Below, piece after piece: positions 32,394-44,423 of a stretch of 64,000 nt of DNA. The DNA is from Nageia nagi (lineage: Eukaryota; Pinophyta). Each line of letters starts with the position of its first letter. Within the stretch, counting starts at the first letter, position 1. The notes beneath the pieces are model-generated. The model was not told where the DNA came from. It saw only the letters and a program-made list of their open reading frames with translations, and searched no databases. Location: contig JBITNC010000001.1 of NCBI GenBank assembly GCA_050084985.1, positions 154,442,001 to 154,506,000 on the forward strand. Direction: 5' to 3'. Both the position numbers and the translations under genes were made by a program.

Positions 32394-33828
32394 TTTGAAT
32401 GTACCATTTGATCCAATGAACAATTGTATCATGGCCTCTTTATATTCTAGGTTTTATTCATATTCATGTTGTATATGTGTAACTCAAGAGGGATCTTATG
32501 GTATGTGGACCCCATTGGGAGCCTAGAAATAGGATGTCTCCCTTTGAGTAGTGATGTTTTGTGTTGTGATGGGTAATCCTAGATTGTGGGAATCCTAATG
32601 TAGTGTTGTATGTGTGGGTAATATTGGATTGTGGGAATCCCTATAACATCACCTTTTAGAAGGTATAGTTTGCCATAAGTATTAGAGAGTTGATATGATT
32701 AGTTATTTGGATAGGTCATCTCATGTGAAATGTTTTGATAGGTCATATTACATGGTTTCATCAAGAAAGAAAGAAGTTATGGTCTCTTGAAGTTCACCAT
32801 ATAGACCAATCTTCCACTTTGTGGTTGCCCATGAAAATCTATGAATAACTCTATATTGACTCCTTGGAATGTGACATCCCACTCCTTGGGAGATGAGTAT
32901 GTTGTATTGTGTATTCAATGCATGTAGCAATAGTAATGGGACCATTTATCTAAGTTATAGTGCATGATTTTGAGGCATTACATATCTAGCCAATGGATTT
33001 ATGATTACAATTATCCCTAGGCAACATTGGAATAAAGAGGCATGCACATGATTCCTAGGTGAGATCTAGGAGATACTATAAATAGGGGATGAGCCTCTAT
33101 TGTGAGGTACTACTTATTATATACTTTCTATACAAGTCCTAATTGGGCAACAAAGTCTTAGCAGTGTTGAGAAACTATTCCTATATAGTGTCTAAAGGAG
33201 TGGTAGGGTTGGGAGCCTAACATTCTATGGCTTAGGTGGGTCACCTAACCCATCGAATGGAATTTTGAGAATGAGCTTCTACCTTCAATGGTTTCTAGGA
33301 TTCAATTAGACTCCTACTCAAGAGAGGATTTGAATTGTTGAGTAAGTCAGTCTAATCCTATTGTTTGGTTTGGTATGTTAAGGGTTTAGAACCCTACATC
33401 TATTAGTGTACCTCCATTATATATTCATTATCTCTCATAATAAAAGATAGTTCATTGTGCCCTTTGTGATTGTGTTATTCCATGTGTTTCATATACTAGT
33501 GTGGGAAGCTTCATACTTGTGTTGTATTGAGTTGTATTGCACCTATTAGTGCTATTATGTTATGCATTGTTGTTGGTAGGTATTTCTTTGATTTGCAAGG
33601 TGTTGGAGGATCCCTAGGGGTTGATGTTAGCATTTGTTGTCCCTTATTTGGTGTTGGGTATTTTTTGTAAGGTGTAGGAGGCCCACATTGGAGTGTTGAG
33701 TGGTTTATATTCCCTAGAGAGCAATCATGGGATTATGCTTGCATTATGGTATGGTTGCTAGGTGTTTGAGGGTTACAAAAAACCTAGCATTGTTTTTTTT
33801 ATATTGAGGGTAATTTTGGATCCTCAAA
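32394..33828 (+). repeat. LARD-II 5' LTR
   Basis: About 1435 bp, matched along its length by the interrupted 3' LTR. It includes TATAAATA at 33077-33084 and the palindrome TTAGGTG-GGT-CACCTAA at 33232-33248. Confidence 0.85.
33077..33084 (+). promoter_or_regulatory. TATA box of LARD-II 5' LTR
   Basis: TATAAATA in ATACTATAAATAGGGG; the 3' LTR has the same box at 35639-35646. Confidence 0.6.
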
Positions 33829-33830
33829 AG

Positions 33831-33842
33831 TCATATTAGAGC
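33831..33842 (+). promoter_or_regulatory. LARD-II primer binding site (degenerate)
   Basis: TCATATTAGAGC differs at three positions from TGGTATCAGAGC and lies immediately inside the LTR. Confidence 0.7.
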
Positions 33843-33867
33843 CTAGATCTTGCCAACCTTCAAAAAT

Positions 33868-34955
33868 GGAGGGGCTATCTATAGTAGCAATGAAGAAGTT
33901 GAACTATGGTTCAAAGGTGTTCTGTCACTTGCTCTAAAGGTTTAAAGAAGAGTAGATCCCAATAGAGGAAAGGAAGAAACTCATTTGGTAATTGGGAAAA
34001 AGGCCAATCTTACATGGGACTGATGCATTTGATAATTTTGAATTTGTTGTTCACATAGGGAAGGCTATGTTTGTTGACACTCTTGAGGCTACACTTAGAG
34101 GTGTATTGGTTACCAAGTTAAGAAGGGTTGTAGATGCATCATCTTATGATAGTTTGAAGGTTGATAATCACTTACTATGGGCTACACATGTTAGTGTATT
34201 GGCTAATGATGACACAAGGATAATGATGGCATTTTTGGAGGGTTCCATTCATGTCTTATGAGCTACACTTAATGACATGTTGGTTGTGTTTTATTGGACT
34301 ACATATGGGGTCGCATCTACCACTTGCTTAGGGGATATTATTGCATTTACAACAATTGATCTAGGTGTTGTTGTTAACACATCATTGAATATTTCATGGA
34401 TGGCATATCCTACAAATTTTGGGATTGTATTTATGCCACTTCTTGAGGTAAGTGTGATGAAATAGTTGATGATGGAGAAGTGGGTTATTTTAATGATGCA
34501 TGGGAATATCCTTACATATATTTATTTGAAAGCTATCTTGCATGAGTTAAGAATTGATATTGATGTCTCTTTGATTATTGTTAGTAGTTGTATAGTTACT
34601 ATGTACCATGATGATGGTTTGATGATTGTTAGCTTTAACATGATGGCATTCTTAGACACCATTGAAGACTCAACATTGTCAACTATGAGCACATGTTTGT
34701 ACATCAATTAGGGAGTCTTAAGGATTGATAATGAGTCATTGCATACTATTTTTTGGAAGGCTATTAAGTACACCATTGAAGTTTAGTTTGCTGATCTTGA
34801 TGTGATTTCAATGGGCACTTAGAAAGTTGTATCTCTACATGGTGATGTTATCTTGGCACCCTTGGAGCATGATGGGTTCTATTCTTTGATGTGGCTTTGG
34901 GATCCTAGAATATATTATAGTTTCTTTAGAGAAAGAAATATCAAGAGGGAAGGCT
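33868..34955 (+). pseudogene. LARD-II interior coding remnant
   Basis: This is an unrecognised protein. It starts MEGLSIVAMKKLNYGSKVFC, then after stops HGTDAFDNFEFVVHIGKAMF and VDTLEATLRGVLV (open 33992-34261), ending in frames at 34277-34465 and 34466-34711 with NMMAFLDTIEDS. Three blocks correspond in order to LARD-I minus-strand peptides. I see no enzyme motif. A purine-rich tract (CAAGAGGGAAGG, 34942-34953) precedes the 3' LTR. Confidence 0.45.
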
Positions 34956-34956
34956 T

Positions 34957-36182
34957 TATGACATCCCATTTGATCCAATGAATAATTGTATCATGGCCTC
35001 TTTGTATTCTAGGTGTTGTTCATGTTCATGTTGCATATATGTAACTCAAGAGGGAGCTTATAGTCTATGGATCCCATTGTAAGCCCAAAAAAGGGATGTT
35101 TCCCTTTAAGAAGTGATGTTGTATGTTATGATGGGTAATCTTAGATTGTGGGAATCCCAATGTAGTGTTGTATGTGTGGGTAATCCTAGATTGTGGGAAT
35201 CCCTGTAACATCCCCTTTTAGAAGGTAGAGCTCACCATAGGTCTTGGAGAGTTGATATGATTGGTTATTTGGATAGAGTATGTCATCAAAAATATTTTAA
35301 AAATTCACACTATATGGTTTCATTAAGAAATGAAGGAGTTATGATATCTTGAAGTTCACTAGCTAGACCAATCTTCTACTTCGTGGCCACCCAGAAAATC
35401 TATGAACAACTCTATATTAACTCCTTGGAATGTGATGTCCCACTCATTGGGAGATGAGTATGTTGTGTTGTGTATGTAATGCATGTATCAATAGTAATGG
35501 TACCACTAGTATAAGTTGTAGTGTATGATTCCAAGGCATTACATATCTAGCTAGTGGATCTTATGATTATGGGTATCCCTAAGCAACATTAGAATAGAGA
35601 GGCATGGGCATGATTCCTAGGTGAGATATAGGAGAGACTATAAATAGGGGATGAGCCTCATTTTGAGATACCATTTATTGTATAATTTCTATAGTAATCC
35701 CAATTAGGCAACAAATGCTTGGCAATGTTGAGCAACTATTCCTAGATGATGTCTAGAAGAGTGGTGGGGTTGGGAGCCTAACATTCTATGGCTTAGGTGG
35801 ATCATTTGGCCCATCCAATGTAATTCCAAGGATGATATTATACCTTTAATGGTTTTAAAGATTCAAGGGGACTCTTTTATAGGAGGGGATTTAGATTATT
35901 AAGGAAGTTAGTCTAATCCTATTGTTTGGTTCAACTTGTTGAGGATTTGGAACCCTAGATCTGTTGGTGTACCTTCATTGTATATTTATTATCTCTCATA
36001 ATAAAAGATAGTTCATTATACCATTTGAGATTATGTTGTTCCATTATGTGTTCCATGTGTTTGATATACTGGTGTGGGAAGCTTCATACTTATGTTTTAT
36101 TGAGTTGTATTGCATCTATTAGTGCTATTATATTGTGCATTATTATTGGCAGGTATTCATAGGGTTTGCAAGGTATTGGAGG
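34957..36182 (+). repeat. LARD-II 3' LTR, first part
   Basis: Matches the 5' LTR from its start up to GGTATTGGAGG, where Copia-B enters. Confidence 0.88.
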
Positions 36183-36680
36183 TGAGAGAATTGAAGTACA
36201 AAATAAATAAATCTAAACCTTGAAGATCACATGTAAGCTCATAAATCACATCTAACAAACTCTCAAAGCAATCTCAAAAAGATAACACAATATGTAAGTG
36301 GTTCCTCCAATAAGGAGTACATCCATTAACTAAATCTCACTTCTTAACAAATATGAACTCTTACAATCTTCCTAAACTTTTCTCCTAAAGACTATCCTAT
36401 AGCATAAATTTGCTTCAAAAATTGGTGTATGATCCCAAGAGGGATTCTTCTATTTATAGTACAAAATCCCTCTTTTGATCATTCTTTTATCCAATGTACA
36501 AAAGCATGACATGCACATCCTTTTACCTGAGGGCCATGCTCATGACATGGAGTGTAGGACAAGTTATATTACCATATTCACTTAAATACTTAAGGTATCA
36601 AATGATACCCTTAATTATTAGTGAACTTACATAGAATATTATTACAAAACCTTTACAATAATGCATTATACATTCCAACA
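36183..36680 (-). repeat. Copia-B 3' LTR
   Basis: 498 bp. In element sense it begins TGTTGGAATG and ends CAATTCTCTCA. TATAAATA complement (TATTTATA) at 36451-36458. The adjacent AAGGAGGAG on the minus strand (about 36,681-36,689) fits the polypurine tract. Confidence 0.93.
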
Positions 36681-37129
36681 CTCCTCCTTAATGCAATATT
36701 GGGATAGAGTGTATAAGAGAGAAGAAGAAGAGAACGTAAGAGAGTTCTCTAAATAGATACAACCAGAGATGAGAAATTTTTACATATTTTTGAAGTAAGA
36801 AATATCTAGTTTGAGACACTACTTTTTCAAATGCAATCATTAACCTTAACTAGTTTTAATGTTCATGAAGTAGTCATCCAACTAGAAGTCATGAAGAGTC
36901 TTTAAGAGCCTACATACCTAAAGTAAGTAATCTACAATGTCAAAGTTACCTACAAGTCATAAGCAGCTTGAATAACAAGATTAGTTAGATGCAACATATT
37001 CATATCAACTAGGATAGATGAATCAAATAGATGTAATCATAAACTGATTAATGGTGCACTATAAGTCATCATGAAGATGCCAAGCTAAAATTCATAGTCA
37101 CCTACTATATATAAAATATATGTTGATTA

Positions 37130-37300
37130 TCATTACAAAATAGAGCATGAACATACAAGTTTCTCACATATGGATAACTAAATAATGTCAAAAGACACAT
37201 AAGAATTCTTCACACATGGATAACTAAATAGTGCTAGATTGGCCAATCTTTTTGCTTTTAAAAATTTATACAAGTTCCTCACACAGAGTGAACTTACCAC
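37130..37300 (-). repeat. Copia-B 3' untranslated repeats
   Basis: Two to three copies of a unit around CACATATGGATAACTAAATA (plus-strand view). The same repeat type is in the Copia-A 3' region at 45,128-45,320. Confidence 0.65.
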
Positions 37301-37451
37301 AAATGTGTACAAAAAAATCAACACTATATAGCATAAAAACCTTATAGTGGTGAAGTTATCATCACAAACATGAATTCAACACAAAAATTCAAACTTCACT
37401 TCCCTTTGAGGTAAACTTCACCAACCCGATGGCATCCCTAAGCTTATAGAA

Positions 37452-37870
37452 CTAAGCTTCTATGATGGGCTTGGTGAACAAATCAATGAAGTTCAAGATG
37501 GATGGATAATACTCCCAGTGTGTGATGCTATTAAGAACCTTATCTCTAAAAAAATGGGCATGAATTTTCACATGTTTTATTCTCTGATGGAACATAGGAT
37601 TCTTAGCCAAAGAAATAGCTAATTGATTATCTAAAGAAATAAAAAATGATCCAACTTTCTCATACCCAATTTCTTTCAAAAGATGCCTTAGCCAAATAGC
37701 TTCATGGGTTGTAATAGACATGGCACGGTATTCAACTTCTATGGTGGAAAGAAAAATAGTGGGCTATTTGTTGGAAGCCCAAGAGATAGCACCTAAACCA
37801 ATGCTAAACACATATTCAGAGGTTGATTTCCTATTATCTCTATCTCTCCCATAGTCAGAATCTAAGAATC
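37452..37870 (-). pseudogene. Copia-B RNase H remnant
   Basis: The open frame 37452-37721 reads MSITTHEAIWLRHLLKEIGY, SLDNQLAISLAKNPMFHQRI and HVKIHAHFFRDKVLN, the C-terminal half of Copia RNase H (the D-N-x-x-A-I and H-x-x-x-R/K-H-I motifs). Upstream in element sense are YVFSIGLGAISWASNK and LSTIEVEYRAMS. A TAG breaks it. The Copia-A counterpart at 44.65 kb shares KNPMFY and the IQAHF block. RNase H would remove the RNA template during reverse transcription. Confidence 0.9.
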
Positions 37871-38199
37871 CAAAGAGAACAAATGAGGGCAACTTAGAAT
37901 ACTTGAGAGCAAGATCCTTAGCCCTACAACATACCTCAAAATTTTTTTGACAACATTGAGGTGCTCAACATAAGATTTCTACATGAATTGAGCCATTAGA
38001 TTCACTGCAAAGGCAATATCTAGCTTAGAAATAATCAAATACAAAAGACTACCAATTAATTACCTATAATCTATAGCATCAACCAACTAAGAGTTGGAAC
38101 TCAAAGAAATAGTGATTCTAGAAGAGACTACGATCGCAACATATCTACACTCCTCCATTCCAAATTTCTACAAAATGTCTGATATATACTTAGATTGAT

Positions 38200-38990
38200 T
38201 AAGATAAGTACAATCCTTGTATTGATACACTTTCATTCCAAGATATAGTGCAAGAGACCAAGATCAATCATTTCAAATGTTTTCTTAAGTTTGGATATGC
38301 ATTCTTGAATAATTTTTTATTATTCCCAATTATTAGAAGATCATCCAAATAAAGGAGAATCAATACCATGTCTTTTCCTTGATTGAGCACATATAGATTA
38401 GAGTCAAAAAAATACTTGGAGAACCCAATGTTTGCAAAGTATCTTGAAATCTTCTTATACTAGGATCAAGGTGCTTACTTAAGTCCATATAATGACTTCT
38501 TTATCTTACACATAAAAGACTCTTTGCCTTCCACAATGAACCCTTCTAGTTGATTCATAAAGATTTTCACATCTAAGTCACCATTGAGAAATGCACTCTT
38601 GACATAAAGTTGAAAAATGTTCCATCATTAAGTTGTAGAAATAGCAAGGATAATTCTCACAGTAGGCATCTTTGCCATGAGAGCAAAAGTTTTCTTATAA
38701 TCTATACCATATTTTTGAGCAAAACTTTTGGCTACAAACCTTGCCTTGTATTTCTCAATATCCCCAATAGAATTTAACTTGAACTTGAAGATCCACTTAT
38801 TTCCATTCACATTCTTTTCATTGGGATAAGGAACCAAATCCCAAGTTTTATTTTTCATAAGTGCCTCATACTCCACTTTCATGGCTTCCATCCAGTACTC
38901 ATGCTTAGAAGCTTCTTTGAAATTTGAGGGCTCATGCTTATTTTCAATCTTGGAAAATAAGGATTTGTTCAAGGTCATGATCCTTACTAC
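38200..38990 (-). pseudogene. Copia-B reverse transcriptase remnant
   Basis: The open frame 38628-38978 reads NKHEPSNFKEASKHEYWMEA, MKVEYEALMKNKTWDLV, NVNGNKWIFKFKLNSIGDIE and KYKARFVAKSFAQKYGIDYK. Decayed sequence follows in other frames to the catalytic box LLYLDDLLIIG near 38,345-38,375. Several stops and at least two frame changes are present. This is a typical Copia RT by motif order. Confidence 0.9.
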
Positions 38991-39385
38991 CCTTTATGTT
39001 GGAGAATTTTATTTTTGAGGTGACTTGTCTAGATCAATATCTAACTAGCTAGATATAACTGAAGAGTCCTCTGAATCATCAACATCCTCATTAGAAGTAA
39101 ATTATTTAGGAAGTTCATTGAACTTTACATCCTTTGAAATAAACATAGCTTTGTAGGATGAAGAGTAGAGCTTGTAGCCTTTATGCTAACTATCATAACC
39201 TATAAAGATGCATTTTTTAGCCCTTTTTCTAACTTCTTCCTTTTCTTAGAAATAATGTATGAGAATGCTTCACAACCAAACACTCTAAGGTGTGAAATGT
39301 TAGGTTTTCTTTTTGATCATGCCTCAAAAGGAGTTTTGCCTTGAATGAAAACACCATTTTGCTGAGGAGTGTAAGGAATCATAAA

Positions 39386-39900
39386 TTACCTCTTGATTCT
39401 ATACTTAGTATAATAGTCATTGAACTCATTGCTATTGTATTCTTCTCCATTATTTGATCTTAACATATTGATTTTAAGGTTAGTTTGATTCTCAAAAAAG
39501 GCCTTAAAAACCTTAAAACTCTCAAAGGTTTGATCCTCGTGCTCAAGTAGATACCCAAAGGTCATCCTACTAAAGTCATCAATGAAGGTTAAGACATAAG
39601 ATGCTCTTCTGAGTGACTTAGTTTGAAATGGACCCATCAAATTTGAATGAAGAAGTTTAAGTGATTGAGATGCTCTTGTTACCTTATCTTTTTCAAATTT
39701 TTATCTATGCATCTTGCAAAGAATGCACTTCTCACATAGATCAATTGAAGGAGAAATTGAAACACAAGTTCTTAATCTTTCATGAATTGAATACTCTTGT
39801 GGTTAAGTTGTTCTAAACATTGATGCCAAAGATTGCCTCTAGAACACACACTTATAGCAAAAGACATCTTTTATGGAACTTAATACACAATGTGGATATC
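39386..39900 (-). pseudogene. Copia-B integrase remnant
   Basis: The open frame 39386-39640 reads MMGPFQTKSLRRASYVLTFI, DDFSRMTFGYLLEHEDQ, INMLRSNNGEEYNSNEFN. The first catalytic Asp (FIDDFS) is present. The second, expected in LRSDNG, reads Asn. The pre-integrase zinc segment lies just upstream in element sense (about 39,700-39,860). The region 38,990-39,380 is the decayed integrase C-terminus. Confidence 0.85.
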
Positions 39901-40254
39901 ATCTTTTATTGATTCTTTAACCAATATGGCAAGTCCTTTCTTAATGCATCAAGATTGAGAGTGAAAGTCGTACTCTTTTTTAGCAACTTGTATCATGAAG
40001 AGAAGGTTCATCCTAAGCTTAGGAACATAGAGCACATTATCAAGAACCTTCCCATGAATTAACACACTCAAAATTTCTTGAACTTCAAGGGTAGAGTTAT
40101 CACCTATCACCACCGCATCTTTTCTATACTTGTGAAAGTTCTCAACCTTATCATTTTCAAAGCATACATGATTAATTCAACTAGAGTCAATAATCTAATT
40201 ATATAAGAAAGAGTAAGACATGGAGTAGAGAACTATAGCAAAACTAGCTTGAAT

Positions 40255-41180
40255 ATTCTTCTTTCCTTTGTAGTTCTTTACATTTCCATTACCTTTATTC
40301 TTTTCCTCTCTTTTCTTTTTATAGCAATCAATTTTTTTATAACCTTGGATGCCATAATAGAATATGGATTGTTTGCTTTGACTTTTCTATCTTTTTGCTT
40401 GAAGTGGTTGTTGTTGTTGTTGTTCTTACTTCTATTATTGTTTTCATTATTCCTATTTTTGTTGTTGCCTTTGCCTTTTTTCTCAAACCTTTTAGAGGAA
40501 GAAGGATAAGATTTCTTTTGATGGTTGAACTTCTTCTTGAAATGAGTTTTGGTTGCTCTAAGAGCAATGTTATTATCCTTTGGAGAAGAAATCAACACCT
40601 TTTTGTTAAGGTTTTCTTCATATTTTAAAAGGAGCCTAGAAAGGTTCTCAAGGGAGAATACTTCTTCTTCATCATCAAGCCTTATCTCCATAACTGTCAC
40701 AAAGTTACCAAACTTTGAAGAAAGGCTTTGGAGAATGATGAAGGCCATGAACTCATCGTTGATCCAATTGCACCCACAAGCAACAAGTTGGGTCCTTATG
40801 TCAATGCTTTTGTTCAAGTAGATGGCAATATTTTCATCTTCCCCTTGATGAGATTGAAGCAACTTTTAGAGAATGGTAAACCTTCTTGAAAACTTTGAAC
40901 CAAGATATATTTGCTTAAGCTTATCCCAAGCTTCCTTTGCTAAGGTTGAAGAGGAAATCATCAGGAGAACATCATTTGAAACTACATGGAAGATCATGGA
41001 GGTTGCCAACTCATTCTTCATGTTCTAATCCTCTAGTACCTTCTCATCTATAGGAGGTACATAGTTCTCATTCATTATTTTCTAAAGCTTCTTTGCCTAC
41101 AATTCAACTCTCATCCAAGGTTCCTAAATTCTAAAGTTGGAATCATTAAGAATGTATTTAGGTAAAAAGGTGTCTTCCAT
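40255..41180 (-). pseudogene. Copia-B gag remnant
   Basis: ATG at 41,180 (minus) opens MEDTFLPKYILNDSNF, the UBN2 N-terminus. The open stretch 40278-40862 (194 codons) contains IDIRTQLVACGCNWINDEF, ILQSLSSKFGNFVTVMEIRL and a low-complexity Asn/Lys-rich tract. In a shifted frame YGIQGYKKIDCYKK is the remains of the zinc knuckle. Two or three stops lie in the N-terminal third. The overlapping plus-strand open stretches are the complement of the Asn/Lys tract. Confidence 0.9.
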
Positions 41181-42780
41181 TTGCTACATAAGAATATGAA
41201 AAATTAATAAGCATGTGATTCAATAAATAATATTATATGTTAAATTTTAACCAAGTAATTAAGACATGTTAAATTTAACACTAGAGACATGCTTGATTTG
41301 ATTCACAAGTGCAAATGTTTCACAACTAAAATAATAATCCATGTACCTAAATACATTTCTCACCTCAAGAATCACTCTTGTCTAAAAAATTAGGCTTTCA
41401 CCTAGATGCCCACATAAGAGGAGTGCAAGCACTACCAATCTTCAACCAGTTTGCCTTGGTTAGTATTATACTCTCATAAGGAGAAGTACCTACTATTTTC
41501 CAAGGTTATGATGTATATTGGATTGGATAAATTATTAATATTGATTAGGTTTCAAGTTGTCCTCCTAGGTTATCAGGATAATCCTTGAATTGACATGTGA
41601 ACATGTGGTATCACTACACACATGCTTGCCCACCTATTGGAGTTATGTCTAGACCAATAGAGAACTTAGGGGCAATTGAAAAGTATGAACTTTTCACCAT
41701 TTGGATCATCGAACTTAAAGGCTTTAGTTCACCTGTCCTCACCTTATGGCTCACCAAACAAATCATGTTATAGAATGTGCATGTGGATGTGTTCATTTTA
41801 AGGGGTTTCTCATTTCAATGTTTACATTTTTGTTTGCATAAACAAATAAATCAAAATATGAAACATGAAGTAAAAGCGCATAAGTAAAAAAAATCATTCT
41901 TTTGCAACTTGGAACCTTAAGATTCCAATGGGTTTTGTTTACCAACCCCTAAAAGACATCTTTTACATCATTCTTTATTTGTATAAGTTCATTTCATTCT
42001 TACATAAGGAAGTAAAAATATAACTTAATAATTTGAGGAGCATGCATCATTTAACTTAAAGAAATAAGCATGCATCAATTCATAACTTAAAAAATTAAGC
42101 ATGCACTATTCCTTCATAAGAACTAGTCCATTCATAAAGAATTTAAGGCAAACATTTAAGAGGCATAAACATGGATTATTTCCTCAATTTGCATTTATTT
42201 ATTAGTTTATAAAAGGAATTTATTAAGGTAAACACTTAAAATTTAAGTAATAGTCATGCAATATTTGCATAAAGATCTAAAAATTTTAAGTAAAAAATCA
42301 TAAAAATTTTCCCCTTTTACTTAAAATAAATTGATCTTAAAGCAACATGATCCATTAAGTAAATACTTAAAAAATAGCATGCTAGGTAAAAAAAATTATT
42401 GCTTTGAACTAGGTAATTGCATGTTTACCAAAAATTACTTCTAAGTAAAAATAATTGCTTATTAAAGTGCTCAAAGATTTCTATTCCCTTAGCAATGATA
42501 ATTTTAGCACTAGAAAATAATCTTCCTTTTAGACTTACACATTTTCCTAAAAAAGAACCAAGTGGAATGATGAAAAATATTAAATGTGCACTTGATGTTT
42601 ACTCAATTGCAAACCATTAATGCACATTTTGACCACTTCTTCTCTCCATTCCAAATTCATTAAAGGAAACCTATGATAAAAAAATAAACTTTACTAAACA
42701 AAAAGTAACCAAAAATAAATGATCTTTAGACTACAAAAATTTAACCCCTTAGTACATGCCTCTAGTCACATTTTGATTTA
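41181..42780 (-). other. Copia-B leader, AT-rich part
   Basis: This is untranslated leader between gag and the primer site. Short repeats of GCATGCATCAATTCATAACTT type occur around 42,040-42,110. I see no gene on either strand. Confidence 0.5.
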
Positions 42781-42789
42781 AAAAATAGG

Positions 42790-43400
42790 TGTTTCTTTGG
42801 CAGAGGGCTAAGGCTTCTAAGGGAAGGAAAACCTAGTTTGCCATGCTTGGGAGAGGCTTACTATTATGCAAACCCAAGGAGAGGGCTATGAGGAGCTTGG
42901 GAGAGATAGCAAGGTGAATGGGAGATAAAAGGGCATCAAGAGCCTACATTTGAATGGGCTTGGGCCGCATGGAGGAGGACAGATGAGTGTATAGTCCATA
43001 ATAGAAGGAGAAGAGATATTAAGGGTCTTGTGAAGAATTGTAAGAGAGAAAACATGAGTAGGGTCACACTGGTTAGGAGGGTGAGAGTGGACATATAGTA
43101 GTTGGGTAAGTAGGGTCGCTTGGTCCTAGAAGTTGAAAAGATTCGATGGGTAGGTCACATGGATGCCCCTAGTCATGAACTACTCACTTGCCATATGAAA
43201 TGTGCAGGGATAGTTGGCTAAAAGTGCCATGACTATAGCTGGTTAGAATACATCAATAAAGCCAACTTAGCTGAGTTTGAACAATGCACAAAAGTAAAGG
43301 CTAGCTTGAGCTAAGAGAAGTGATGGAAGGGTGAGGCCATGGAGCTAACCATTGCCTAAAGGAAAATACCTCCCCTTGTTCTCCTATAATTTTCATGTAA
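42790..43400 (+). pseudogene. Plus-strand coding-like segment inside Copia-B leader
   Basis: A block visibly richer in G+C than its surroundings. One plus-strand frame reads TDECIVHNRRRRDIKGLVKN, then MSRVTLVRRVRVDI, KIRWVGHMDAPSHELLTCHM, NKANLAEFEQCTKVKASLS with few stops. I do not recognise the protein. It is antisense to Copia-B, so it may be an acquired fragment of another gene or element. Its frame could also be chance. Confidence 0.3.
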
Positions 43401-43908
43401 TTTTTATTTGATTATACTATACTTTCCCTCCCAACATTACATATATATTTTTTTAAAGTTATGTTTTTTTTTTTAAAAAAAGGTTTCCCTCTCCCCTTTT
43501 TTGAATTAAAAAGTATATAGTAAACAATAAAAATACAATGTTATAGTAAAAAATTTGTGTAAAAAATAAAATAATAGTTTTTGTACACAATTATTAATAA
43601 TTTTTGAAATACCAATATTTTTTTTTTATTTCAAACTAAGAAGTTATAGCAACATATTAAACATCTTTTGTAAATGATTACAACTAATCATAAAAAATTA
43701 CTAATAAAAGATTGCATAACAATATATTGCTAAATTAAAGTATATTTTGTAATAGAAATAGATTAACATATAATACAAAAATATGTTAGTATTATAATGA
43801 AATGATCCATGAAGGAAAGGAGGTTATACCTTTGAAGCCCTTTTTTTACCTTACAATGAAGGATTAAGAATGAGGACCTCCAAGTTGAAGATGAGCTTTC
43901 ACACTATG
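43401..43908. other. Copia-B leader, primer-proximal AT-rich part
   Basis: Poly-T and poly-A runs near 43,450-43,480 and 43,620; no gene. Confidence 0.5.
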
Positions 43909-43920
43909 CTCTGATACCAA
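43909..43920 (-). promoter_or_regulatory. Copia-B primer binding site, initiator Met tRNA
   Basis: GCTCTGATACCA on the plus strand, complement of TGGTATCAGAGC, one base from the 5' LTR edge. Confidence 0.9.
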
Positions 43921-43921
43921 A

Positions 43922-44418
43922 TGAGAGAATTGAACTATAAACTAAACAACTCTAAACTCTCAAGATCACATGTAAGCTCACAAATCACATCTAACAAACT
44001 CTCAAAGCAATATCAAAAAGATAACATAAGATGTAAGTCATTCCTCCAACAAGGAGTACATTCACTATGTAGATCTCACTTCTTAACAAATATGAACTCT
44101 TAAATCTTTCAAAACTTTTCTACTAAACACTATCCTATAGCATAATTTTGCTTCACAAATTGGTGTATGATCCCAAGAGGGAGCCTTCTATTTATAGGCC
44201 AAAATCCCTCTTTGGATCACCCTTTTATCCAATGTATAAAAGCATGACATGCACATCCTTTTACCCAAGGGGCATGCTTATGACATGGAGTGTAGGACAA
44301 GTTACATTATCATATTCACTTAAATACTTAAGGTATCAAATGATACCCTTAAGTATTAGTGAACTTACATAGAATATTATTACAAAACCTTTACAATAAT
44401 GCAATATACATTCCAATA
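43922..44418 (-). repeat. Copia-B 5' LTR
   Basis: 497 bp, matching 36183-36680. TATA box as complement TATTTATA at 44189-44196. The outer end reads AATA where the other LTR has AACA. Confidence 0.93.
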
Positions 44419-44423
44419 GGAGG

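Larger units (their letters stand above)
36183..44418 (-). mobile_element. Ty1/Copia element Copia-B
   Basis: A minus-strand Copia element with about 498 bp LTRs (36183-36680 and 43922-44418), a tRNA-Met primer site beside the right LTR, and 5 bp target duplication GGAGG (36178-36182 and 44419-44423) inside the LARD-II 3' LTR. In element sense the order is LTR, 2.7 kb leader, gag, protease, integrase, RT, RNase H, LTR. By eye the LTRs differ at roughly 8-10 percent. Its gag and RNase H show it is a sibling of Copia-A. Confidence 0.93.

Noticed and set aside
40249-40821. Plus-strand hydrophobic and Val-rich open frames
   Set aside because: Complement of the Asn/Lys-rich tract of Copia-B gag on the minus strand.
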